A DNA stretch of 64,000 nucleotides, from positions 5,146,001 through 5,210,000 of the forward strand of contig NZ_CP072941.1 of the NCBI RefSeq assembly GCF_018069625.1, in the 5' to 3' direction. Source of the DNA: Streptomyces yatensis (GTDB taxonomy: Bacteria; Actinomycetota; Actinomycetes; Streptomycetales; Streptomycetaceae). A program made the translations under genes and the position numbers. This document shows, in pieces, positions 24,587-31,709 of the stretch. How positions within the stretch are numbered: position 1 is the stretch's first letter; each line of letters starts with the position of its first letter. Under the pieces are notes generated by a model. The model ran no database searches and had not been told where the DNA came from. It saw nothing but the letters and a program-made list of their open reading frames with translations.

Positions 24587-26161
24587 TTACGGGATGCCGC
24601 CGTCCGTGGCGCCCGCCGTACCGGTGGGGTCGGTGGTGGGCTCGGTCGGCCCGTTGTCGGTGGGCTCGGTGGTCGGCTCATTGCCGCCCGGGGTGGTCGG
24701 CTCCTCGGTGGGCTCGTTGGTGCCCGGGTCCGTCTCCGAGTCGGTCGGCTGGTCCGTGGGGTCTTCGGAGTACGAAGGCGTCGGGTCGCCGGACGGGGTG
24801 TAGTCGTCGCCCGTGTTCCCGCCGGTGGAGTTGTCGGTCGGGACCGAGTCGTCGCTGGTGTCGTCGGTCGGCTTGTCGCTCGGCTCGGTGGTCTTGTCCT
24901 GGGTGACCGACGTCTTGGGCTTGGTCGGCTGCTTGTTGTCGTCCTTCTTGCCGGCCTGCAGGGCGAAGGCGACCCCCACCGCGACCGCGATCACCGCGAG
25001 CACCGCGATCAGCCACACCTTGCCGCGGCCCTTACGGCGGCCGGAACCGCCGTGGTAACCGCCGTCACCGCCCCCAGGGCCGCCCACGATCGGCTGCTGG
25101 GAGGTCTCGCCGTGGCCGGGGTGGGGCAGCGCGGTGGTCGCCCCGGGTACGCCCGGCATGCCCATGGCGGGGGTGGCCGCGCCCAGGTGCTGGGTGACCG
25201 GGCCGGTGCTCCAGACGCCGGTGTGGCCGCCCGCCTCATGGAGCATCTGCAGCGCGTACTGGACCATGCCGCGCATTTCCTCGGCGCTCTGGAACCGGTC
25301 GTCCGGGTCCTTGGCGAGGGAGCGCATGACCAGGCCGTCCAGCTCCGGCGGCACGGTACCCGAGGTCTCCGAGGGCGGCACCGGGGTGTCCTGGACGTGC
25401 TGGTAGACCACCGACAGCGGGGTCTCCCCGGTGAACGGCGGGCGCAGCGCCAGCAGCTCGTAGAGCAGACATCCGGTGGCGTACAGGTCGGAGCGGTGGT
25501 CCACGGCCTTGCCGAGGGCCTGCTCCGGCGAGAGGTACTGGGGTGTGCCCATGACCATGCCGGTCTGGGTCATGGTGGACTGCGCGCCGTGCAGGGCGCG
25601 GGCGATGCCGAAGTCCATCACCTTGACCGCGCCGCTGTGAGTGATGATGACGTTGGCGGGCTTGATGTCACGGTGCACGATGCCGTGCTGATGGCTGTAG
25701 GCGAGCGCCTCCAGCACCCCGGAGACGATGATCAGCGCCTGATCCGGCGGCGGGGCCTCGGCGTTGAGCAGCAGATCGCGGATGGTCCGGCCCTCGACCA
25801 GCTCCATGACGATGTACGGCACGGTGTTCTGGCCGACGGTGTCCTCGCCGGAGTCGTAGACCGCGACCACGGCGTGGTGGTTCAGCCCCGCGACGGACTG
25901 TGCCTCGCGGGTGAAGCGGGCCTTGGACACCGGGTCCTCGGCCAGATCGGCGCGGAGCAGCTTGACCGCGACCGTCCGGCCGAGCCGGAGGTCCTCGGCG
26001 GCGAAGACTTCCGCCATACCGCCGCGGCCGAGACGACCGGTAAGCCGATATCGACCATCGCCGACAAGTCCTCCGTTACCCCACGCTTCGGGCAAGTCCG
26101 GCATGCCGGACCCACTGGCGTCAGGTTCGGAGGGCCCCTGGGCGCTCTGGGTCTGTGCCAT
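24587..26161 (-). CDS. Transmembrane Ser/Thr protein kinase with a low-complexity outer tail
   Basis: The Hanks-type kinase domain spans about residues 35-300, with G-loop 'GRLGRGGMAEVF', Lys in 'VAVKLL', 'HGIVHRDIKPANVI', 'VMDFGIAR' and the activation loop 'MTQTGMVMGTPQYLSPEQ' bearing phosphorylatable Thr. A juxtamembrane Gly/Pro-rich segment leads to one transmembrane helix (~380-400). The ~120-residue outside region is extremely rich in Thr, Pro, Asp, Glu and Ser and has no PASTA domain. The ATG at 26161 has GAGGA five bases upstream; the frame extends 34 codons further without support. It is divergent from a second kinase gene. The tail may be glycosylated or span the wall. Confidence 0.9.
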   Translation of the reverse strand: MAQTQSAQGPSEPDASGSGMPDLPEAWGNGGLVGDGRYRLTGRLGRGGMAEVFAAEDLRLGRTVAVKLLRADLAEDPVSKARFTREAQSVAGLNHHAVVAVYDSGEDTVGQNTVPYIVMELVEGRTIRDLLLNAEAPPPDQALIIVSGVLEALAYSHQHGIVHRDIKPANVIITHSGAVKVMDFGIARALHGAQSTMTQTGMVMGTPQYLSPEQALGKAVDHRSDLYATGCLLYELLALRPPFTGETPLSVVYQHVQDTPVPPSETSGTVPPELDGLVMRSLAKDPDDRFQSAEEMRGMVQYALQMLHEAGGHTGVWSTGPVTQHLGAATPAMGMPGVPGATTALPHPGHGETSQQPIVGGPGGGDGGYHGGSGRRKGRGKVWLIAVLAVIAVAVGVAFALQAGKKDDNKQPTKPKTSVTQDKTTEPSDKPTDDTSDDSVPTDNSTGGNTGDDYTPSGDPTPSYSEDPTDQPTDSETDPGTNEPTEEPTTPGGNEPTTEPTDNGPTEPTTDPTGTAGATDGGIP

Positions 26162-26472
26162 CGGTCCTCGCCGTCTCGTTCTCGGTGGGGGTCTGGTCGA
26201 GATCGCCCCGCCCACGGGCGGTACGGTTCCTGCTAGGCACGCTACAGCCTTCGCGCCGTACATCGGTTGGTGATGGACCGGCCATCAAACCTGTTGACGC
26301 CAAAGCGATGCAAATCGCGTGACGGGTTCTTGCTCATCCGGTCACGGAACGGGCACGCGGCTTGACGTGTCCGTGGCCTGGGGCAGACTTGGCCACGATA
26401 TCCAGAACATCAAGATCAATGCGTCGAAACGTGCGCGTCAGAGTAGTGAGTGCGCCGAGGGGGAAGTACGAA
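26162..26472. other. 311-bp divergent spacer between two kinase genes
   Basis: It holds the predicted promoter of the plus-strand kinase near 26362-26389. No small gene is convincing. The promoter for the minus-strand kinase must also lie here, but I see no clear consensus. Confidence 0.55.
26362..26389 (+). promoter_or_regulatory. Predicted vegetative promoter of the second kinase gene
   Basis: TTGACG (26362-26367), a 16-nt spacer and CAGACT (26384-26389) match an HrdB-type promoter, about 84 bases upstream of the ATG. Confidence 0.55.
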
Positions 26473-28113
26473 ATGAGCCAGTACGGCGCATCCGGCAGGT
26501 ATCACGGCCACTCTCTGGCGAACGGCCGCTATCAACTGCGTGACCTGCTGGGCGAGGGCGGAATGGCCTCCGTTCACCTGGCCTATGACTCCGTACTGGA
26601 CCGCCAGGTCGCGATCAAGACGCTCCACACCGAGCTGGGCCGCGAGCAGTCCTTCCGCGAGCGGTTCCGCCGCGAGGCCCAGGCTGTAGCGAAACTCACG
26701 CACACCAATATCGTCTCGGTCTTCGACACCGGCGAGGACTCCGTGGACGGCTCCCTGATGCCGTACATCGTCATGGAGTACGTCGAGGGCCAGCCGCTGC
26801 GCGCGGTTCTGGACGCCGATGTCCGGCAATACGGTGCGATGCCGACCGAAAAGGCACTGAAGATCACCGGCGATGTGCTGGCGGCACTGGAAATCAGCCA
26901 TGAGATGGGGCTGGTCCACCGCGACATCAAGCCCGGCAACGTGATGATGACCAAGCGTAATGTGGTCAAAGTCATGGACTTCGGCATCGCCCGCGCCATG
27001 CAGTCCGGGGTCACCTCCATGACCCAGACCGGCATGGTCGTCGGCACCCCGCAGTACCTCTCCCCCGAGCAGGCGCTGGGCCGCGGCGTCGACGCCCGCA
27101 GCGACCTGTACTCGGTCGGCATCATGCTCTTCGAGCTGCTGACCGGACGGCTGCCCTTCGACGCGGACTCGCCGCTGGCCATCGCGTACGCGCACGTCCA
27201 GGAGGAGCCGGTCGCGCCCTCCACGATCAACCAGTCCATTCCCCCGGCGGTGGACGCGCTGGTCGCCCGCGCCCTGAAGAAGAACCCGAACGAGCGCTTC
27301 CCGACCGCCGAGGCCATGCGCGACGAATGCGCCCGGGTCACCCGTACCGGCCAGACCGGCGCCTCCCCGATCATCATCAGCGGCGGTCCGCCGGCCCGCA
27401 GCGGCGTCGGTGTCGGCTCGGCGGTCTTCCCGCCGATCGACCAGCAGACGCCCGCCCCCGGCCCCGGGAGCGTCCAGACGCCGTACCAGCCGCAGCCCTC
27501 GGCCGGGCAGTTCGGCGCCTTCGGCCCGTCCACCCCGGCCCCGGCCACCCCGCCGATGGGGCAGCACGGCTACCAGACCCCGACGCCGTCGTACCAGGGC
27601 CCCAGCACCCCGCCGCCGTACAGCATCTCGCCCTCGGCGCCGTCCGGAGGCGGCGGCAACGGCAACAAGCGCGTGATCATAGGCTCCGCCGTGGTCGCGG
27701 CGGTCGCGGTCATCGCCGTGGGCCTGGCCATCGCGTTCAGCGGTGACGGCGGCTCCAAGGACGAGAACAAGGGGGGCGGGGGCGGCGGACGGGCGAAGCC
27801 GTCGGCCTCCGACACCGCCGCGGGCTTCCGCATGGGAGACAAGACCAAGACGATCGAGGCCTCGAGGTGCACCGACGCCTACGAGAACTCGAACGAGAAG
27901 GGCACGTACTCGGTGCCCGACTTCCAGAACCTCTACATCGACTCGGTGAAGAAGTGCATCCGCGCCGCGGGCTGGAAGTACCGCGTGGTGCCCCAGGACG
28001 AGAATCTGTGGGGCAAGGGCACCGTCCTCAATTACACGTACCGGAACTACGAGCCGTACAACCCCAAGACGGACACCATCGAGCTGACCGTCTCCACGGG
28101 TAACCCGGGGTAG
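26473..28113 (+). CDS. Transmembrane Ser/Thr protein kinase with a single PASTA-like outer domain
   Basis: This is a 546-residue kinase. The kinase domain covers about residues 20-285: 'LGEGGMASVHLA', 'VAIKTL', 'HEMGLVHRDIKPGNVMM' (near 149), 'VMDFGIARAM' and 'MTQTGMVVGTPQYLSPEQ'. A Pro/Gln-rich linker leads to one transmembrane helix (~402-422). The ~100-residue extracytoplasmic domain ('YSVPDFQNLYIDSVKKCIRAAGWKYRVVPQDE...GTVLNYTYRN...IELTVSTG') resembles one diverged PASTA repeat with a Cys pair. The ATG at 26473 follows GGGGGAAG. It may bind peptidoglycan fragments or lipid II like PknB, but this is inferred. Confidence 0.9.
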   Translation: MSQYGASGRYHGHSLANGRYQLRDLLGEGGMASVHLAYDSVLDRQVAIKTLHTELGREQSFRERFRREAQAVAKLTHTNIVSVFDTGEDSVDGSLMPYIVMEYVEGQPLRAVLDADVRQYGAMPTEKALKITGDVLAALEISHEMGLVHRDIKPGNVMMTKRNVVKVMDFGIARAMQSGVTSMTQTGMVVGTPQYLSPEQALGRGVDARSDLYSVGIMLFELLTGRLPFDADSPLAIAYAHVQEEPVAPSTINQSIPPAVDALVARALKKNPNERFPTAEAMRDECARVTRTGQTGASPIIISGGPPARSGVGVGSAVFPPIDQQTPAPGPGSVQTPYQPQPSAGQFGAFGPSTPAPATPPMGQHGYQTPTPSYQGPSTPPPYSISPSAPSGGGGNGNKRVIIGSAVVAAVAVIAVGLAIAFSGDGGSKDENKGGGGGGRAKPSASDTAAGFRMGDKTKTIEASRCTDAYENSNEKGTYSVPDFQNLYIDSVKKCIRAAGWKYRVVPQDENLWGKGTVLNYTYRNYEPYNPKTDTIELTVSTGNPG

Positions 28114-28198
28114 CCACGGCTCCGCGCCGATCACGCACCCGGCGCACCCCGGCGGACGCACCCCGCACGACTCCCGCCCGACTCCGCTCCACGCATGA

Positions 28199-28234
28199 CG
28201 CCGCGGGCCGCACCTTCCGGTGCGGCCCGCGGCG
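28199..28234. terminator. 16-bp perfect bidirectional terminator
   Basis: Arms 28199-28214 and 28219-28234 pair perfectly around a TTCC loop and are followed by TCGTTT. It lies between the kinase gene and the convergent Bpa gene. Confidence 0.85.
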
Positions 28235-28258
28235 TCGTTTCGTCGTGCGGTGCGTGGC

Positions 28259-28828
28259 TCAGAGATACGGACCCGAGCGGGCGCCGCCCGGCTTGGGCGC
28301 GTCCTCGTCCTCCTCGCCCCCGCCGAGCCCGGGCGGCAGCGCCCGGCGCATCTGCTCCAGCTGGGCGCGCGCCGCCATCTGCTGCGCGAACAGGGTGGTC
28401 TGGATGCCGTGGAACAGCCCCTCCAGCCAGCCGACCAACTGGGCCTGGGCGATGCGCAGTTCCGCCTCGGTGGGCACCGCCTCGTCCGTGAAGGGCAGCG
28501 ACAGCCGCTCCAGCTCCCCGATCAGCTCGGGTGCGAGCCCGTCCTCCAGCTCCTTCACCGAGCTGGAGTGGATCTCCTTGAGCCGGACCCGGCTGGCCTC
28601 GTCGAGGGGTGCGGCGCGCACCTCCTCCAGCAGCTGCTTGATCATGCTGCCGATCCGCATGACCTTCGCGGGCTGCTCGACCATGTCGGTCACGGGAATC
28701 TCGCGCGACTCGTCGTCACCACTGCCCTCGCCTGAAGCGGGAGCACCGCCGCCGAGTGCCATGCCGTCCGGGCCGACGACCAGGACGTGCGGGCTCTCCT
28801 GCGCTCGTTCGTTCATCGGCTGGTTCAT
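28259..28828 (-). CDS. bpa: Bacterial proteasome activator (Bpa/DUF2587)
   Basis: Bpa forms a ring that opens the 20S proteasome gate without ATP and feeds it unfolded proteins. The 189-residue protein has the conserved helical core ('VTDMVEQPAKVMRIGSMIKQLLEEVR...LKEIHSSSVKELEDGL...LVGWLEGLFHGIQTTLFAQQMAARAQLEQMR') and the C-terminal GPYL, equivalent to the GQYL tail that docks into proteasome pockets. The start is uncertain: ATG 28828 is used, while ATGs at 28852 and 28816 are in frame and none has ideal spacing. It implies this organism has a Mycobacterium-like proteasome. Confidence 0.9.
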   Translation of the reverse strand: MNQPMNERAQESPHVLVVGPDGMALGGGAPASGEGSGDDESREIPVTDMVEQPAKVMRIGSMIKQLLEEVRAAPLDEASRVRLKEIHSSSVKELEDGLAPELIGELERLSLPFTDEAVPTEAELRIAQAQLVGWLEGLFHGIQTTLFAQQMAARAQLEQMRRALPPGLGGGEEDEDAPKPGGARSGPYL

Positions 28829-28891
28829 ACCCCTATTGTTCCGCACCGGCATCCGGTCCGGCGGTCGAGGGTCGAGGATTCGGCGCCGATG

Positions 28892-29434
28892 TCAGCGGCG
28901 GCGCAGTCGCAGACCGAAGAACGCCAGGCCGAGGCCGAGACCGGTGAGCGCGAGACCGGTGCCCAGCGGCAGCACCCGCATCGCCCGCTCGCTGGGCTCG
29001 GCGGCGGTCCGCTGAGCGCCGTAAGGCTGCCCGGAGGGGAACGGCTCGCGCGCCTGGTGGCGGTCCGGACGCTGCGGCATGGGGAGGGAGGACGGCGTCC
29101 ACTCGGGCACCAGGGAGAACCGCCCGGTCCCCTCGTCGCTCTCGTTCCCGCTCTCGTTCCCGTATCCGTCCGGGTCGCCGTCCCCGTCCCGCGTTCCGGC
29201 CGAGGGGTCCTCGTCCGGCGGTGAGGGGGCGGGCGGCCGGATACGGCCGGGGTGGGTACGGCCCTCGCCCGCCCGGGTGCCCGCCAGCCCGCCGTCGTCG
29301 TCGGCGGCGGGGGTGGTGGCGGCGGTGGAGGTGGCGGATGCGGCGTGGGCGGCCTGGGCCGCCTGGGCGGCGGTCAGGGCGGTGCCCGCCAGCAGGGCCG
29401 CCGCGGGGAGTGTGCGGAGTATCGCGGGGTTCAC
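28892..29434 (-). CDS. Secreted protein with C-terminal membrane anchor, function unknown
   Basis: This 180-residue protein has an Ala-rich signal peptide (cleavage near AQAAHA), a disordered acidic/Pro-rich middle ('GDGDPDGYGNESGNESDEG') and a C-terminal hydrophobic helix ending in a short basic tail ('GTGLALTGLGLGLAFFGLRLRRR'). The layout is like small wall- or membrane-anchored proteins, but no LPXTG motif is seen. I prefer the GTG at 29434 because GGAGGG lies eight bases ahead; a GTG three codons earlier is too close to it. No family is recognised. Confidence 0.7.
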   Translation of the reverse strand: MNPAILRTLPAAALLAGTALTAAQAAQAAHAASATSTAATTPAADDDGGLAGTRAGEGRTHPGRIRPPAPSPPDEDPSAGTRDGDGDPDGYGNESGNESDEGTGRFSLVPEWTPSSLPMPQRPDRHQAREPFPSGQPYGAQRTAAEPSERAMRVLPLGTGLALTGLGLGLAFFGLRLRRR

Positions 29435-29598
29435 GGTGGTCACCCTCCCGTGCCGAACCGTAGCGTAACGGGATCAGCGTCACATGAGGGTACGTACCGG
29501 GCACTCTGGGCGCCGCCGTACGGACCGCGACACCGCTATGGCTGCGACGCCGCCGTCCGTACGGCCGGGGCCGGGCCGGGGCCGGGCCGGGGCCGGGC

Positions 29599-29681
29599 CT
29601 GCCCGCGCCGCTCAGGTCGTCAGCAGGGCCGGTGCCGGGCCACTCCGGGCGTCTGCCCGCGCCGCTCAGGTCGTCAGCAGG
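29599..29681 (-). repeat. Duplicated 3' end of the quinone oxidoreductase gene
   Basis: A 29-bp sequence including the last four codons and TGA stop of the oxidoreductase gene (29653-29681) is repeated exactly at 29599-29627, 54 bp further downstream. Past that copy the sequence becomes a GGGCCGGGGCC-type tandem repeat (29559-29598). Confidence 0.85.
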
Positions 29682-30643
29682 ATCTTCCCCACGTGCTCGC
29701 TGGCCTCCAGCAGCCGGTGGGCCTCCGGGGCATCCCGCATCGGAACGGTGCGGTAGACGATCGGGCGGACCCGGCCGCCCGCGATCAGCGGCCAGACATG
29801 CTCCCGCACCGCCGCGACGATCGCCGCCTTCTGCGCCAGCGAGCGGCCCCGCAGTCCGGTGGCCGTCACGGCGGCGCTCTTGGAGAGCAGAGCGGCCAGG
29901 TTCAGCTCGGCCTTCGTCCCGCCCTGCAGCCCGATGATCGCCAGTCGGCCGTTGGTGGCGAGCGTCTCCACATTCCGGGCGAGGTACTTCGCGCCGACGA
30001 TGTCCAGGATGACGTCGGCCCCCACGCCGTCGGTGGCCCGGCGGACCTCCTCGACGAAGTCCTGCTCGCGGTAGTCGATCAGGATGTCGGCGCCCAGCTC
30101 CCGGCAGGCCGCCAGCTTCTCCGGGCCGCCCGCGGTGACCGCGACCCGCGCCCCGACCGCCTTGGCCAGCTGGATCGCCATGGTGCCGATACCGCTCGAT
30201 CCGCCGTGCGCCAACAGCGTCTCGCCCGGCCGGAGATGGGAGATCATGAAGACGTTGGACCATACGGTCGCGGTCACTTCGGGCAGCGCGGCGGCCGTGA
30301 CCAGGTCCACGCCCTCGGGGAGGGGCAGCAGCTGCCCCGAGGGAACCACCACCTTCTCCGCATATCCACCGCCCGCGAGCAGGGCGCACACCTCGTCGCC
30401 CACGGCCCAGCCGGTGACGCCGGGGCCCAGCGCCGAGATCCGGCCCGAGCACTCCAGTCCGGGGTAGGGCGCGGCTCCGGGGGGCGGCGGATAGACGCCC
30501 TGGCGCTGCAGCACATCCGCGCGGTTGACACCGGCGGCGGCCACGTCGACCAGGACCTCGCCCTCACCGGGTTCGGGATCGGGAACCTCGGCCCACACCA
30601 GGGCTTCGGGGCCACCGAGTTCGGGAATCGTGATCGCATGCAT
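29666..30643 (-). CDS. NAD(P)H:quinone oxidoreductase, zinc-less MDR family (PIG3-like)
   Basis: The 325-residue medium-chain reductase begins 'MHAITIPELGGPEALVWAEVPDPEPGEGEVLV' and has 'AAGVNRADVLQRQGVYPPPPGAAPYPGLECSG', typical of TP53I3/PIG3-like quinone reductases. The NADPH-binding Rossmann motif is 'LLAHGGSSGIGTMAIQLAKAVGARV'. Catalytic zinc ligands are missing, as expected. It is probably cytosolic and reduces quinones or enones. It lies ten bases after the K+ channel gene on the same strand and is likely the last gene of that transcription unit. Confidence 0.9.
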   Translation of the reverse strand: MHAITIPELGGPEALVWAEVPDPEPGEGEVLVDVAAAGVNRADVLQRQGVYPPPPGAAPYPGLECSGRISALGPGVTGWAVGDEVCALLAGGGYAEKVVVPSGQLLPLPEGVDLVTAAALPEVTATVWSNVFMISHLRPGETLLAHGGSSGIGTMAIQLAKAVGARVAVTAGGPEKLAACRELGADILIDYREQDFVEEVRRATDGVGADVILDIVGAKYLARNVETLATNGRLAIIGLQGGTKAELNLAALLSKSAAVTATGLRGRSLAQKAAIVAAVREHVWPLIAGGRVRPIVYRTVPMRDAPEAHRLLEASEHVGKILLTT

Positions 30644-30653
30644 GGCCGCGAGG

Positions 30654-31709
30654 CTACTCCTGGACCAGCGGCGCGCGAACGATCGTGATCAGCCGGTCGG
30701 CCGCCTGCAGCGGGCTGGCGTCGGGGTCGTCGTACGCGAGCAGACGATGGCCGCGCAGCACCGACACCACGAGGTCGTCGGTGTCCCGCACCGACTTGCC
30801 CACCTCCGCCTTCACCACCGTGCGCTCCACCAGGTCCAGGCCCGAGCCCTGCTGGATCAGATCCTCGATCACCGCCCCGGCCGTCGGGCTCTGCACGCTC
30901 ATGCCCAGCAGCCGGCCCGCCGCGCTGGCGCTGGTGATCACCGCGTCGGCTCCGGACTGGCGCAGCAGCGGCGCGTTCTCCTCCTCGCGGACCGCCGCCA
31001 CGATGTTGGCGCCCCGGTTGAGCTGCCGGGCCGTCAGCGTGACCAGGACGGCGGTGTCATCGCGCTGGGTGGCGATCACGAACTGGCGGGCGCGCTGCGC
31101 CTCCGCGCGCAACAGCACATCGCTGCGGGTCGCGTCGCCCACCACGCCGGCGAACCCGTCCGCGTTCGCCGCCTCGATCACCTTGTGGTTGGGGTCGACC
31201 ACGACCACCCGGTTCTTGGCCAGCCCCGTCGCGCAGAGGGTCTGCACCGCGGACCGCCCCTTCGTGCCGAAGCCGACGACGACGGTGTGATCACGCAACG
31301 CTGACCTCCAGCGGTTCAGGCGGTACTGCTCGCGGGTCCGTTCGGCCAGGACTTCCAGTGTGGTACCGACCAGGATGATCAGAAAGAGCACGCGCAACGG
31401 CGTGACCAGCAGGATGTTGCTGAGCCGCGCGCTGTCGCTGTACGGCACGATGTCGCCGTATCCGGTCGTCGACAGCGTGACGGTCGAGTAGTAGACGGCG
31501 TCGAGGAAGTCGACGTTTTCGTCGGAGTTGTCGTGGTAGCCGGTGCGGTCGACGTACACGATGACCACGGTCAGCACCAGCACCAGCAGCGCCAGCAGCA
31601 GTCGACTGGCGACCTGGCGCAGCGGGCCCGCGCGGAAGCGGGGCAGATGGACGCGGTGGCCGCCGTCCTCGGGAGTGCGGGCGGCCGCGTCATGGCTGGG
31701 CAGCTTCAC
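30654..31709 (-). CDS. Potassium channel with TrkA-N/RCK domains
   Basis: A two-transmembrane K+ channel: TM1 'LLLALLVLVLTVVIVYV', pore loop with selectivity filter TTGYGD, and TM2 'LLVTPLRVLFLIILVG'. Next is a TrkA-N/RCK NAD-binding domain ('HTVVVGFGTKGRSAVQTL', 'VVVDPNHKVIEAANADGFAGVVGDATRSDVL') and a TrkA-C-like C-terminus. It is 351 residues, typical of MthK/Kch-like channels. It starts at GTG 31709 with GAGGAGG upstream and overlaps the moeA stop by four bases (GTGA). The coupling to a molybdenum cofactor gene is positional and has no obvious functional link. Confidence 0.92.
   Translation of the reverse strand: MKLPSHDAAARTPEDGGHRVHLPRFRAGPLRQVASRLLLALLVLVLTVVIVYVDRTGYHDNSDENVDFLDAVYYSTVTLSTTGYGDIVPYSDSARLSNILLVTPLRVLFLIILVGTTLEVLAERTREQYRLNRWRSALRDHTVVVGFGTKGRSAVQTLCATGLAKNRVVVVDPNHKVIEAANADGFAGVVGDATRSDVLLRAEAQRARQFVIATQRDDTAVLVTLTARQLNRGANIVAAVREEENAPLLRQSGADAVITSASAAGRLLGMSVQSPTAGAVIEDLIQQGSGLDLVERTVVKAEVGKSVRDTDDLVVSVLRGHRLLAYDDPDASPLQAADRLITIVRAPLVQE

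Noticed and set aside
28833..30452. A 539-codon open frame spanning the small anchored protein and the quinone oxidoreductase
   Set aside because: It runs in another frame of two real genes and is Arg/Gly/Pro-rich without any motif.
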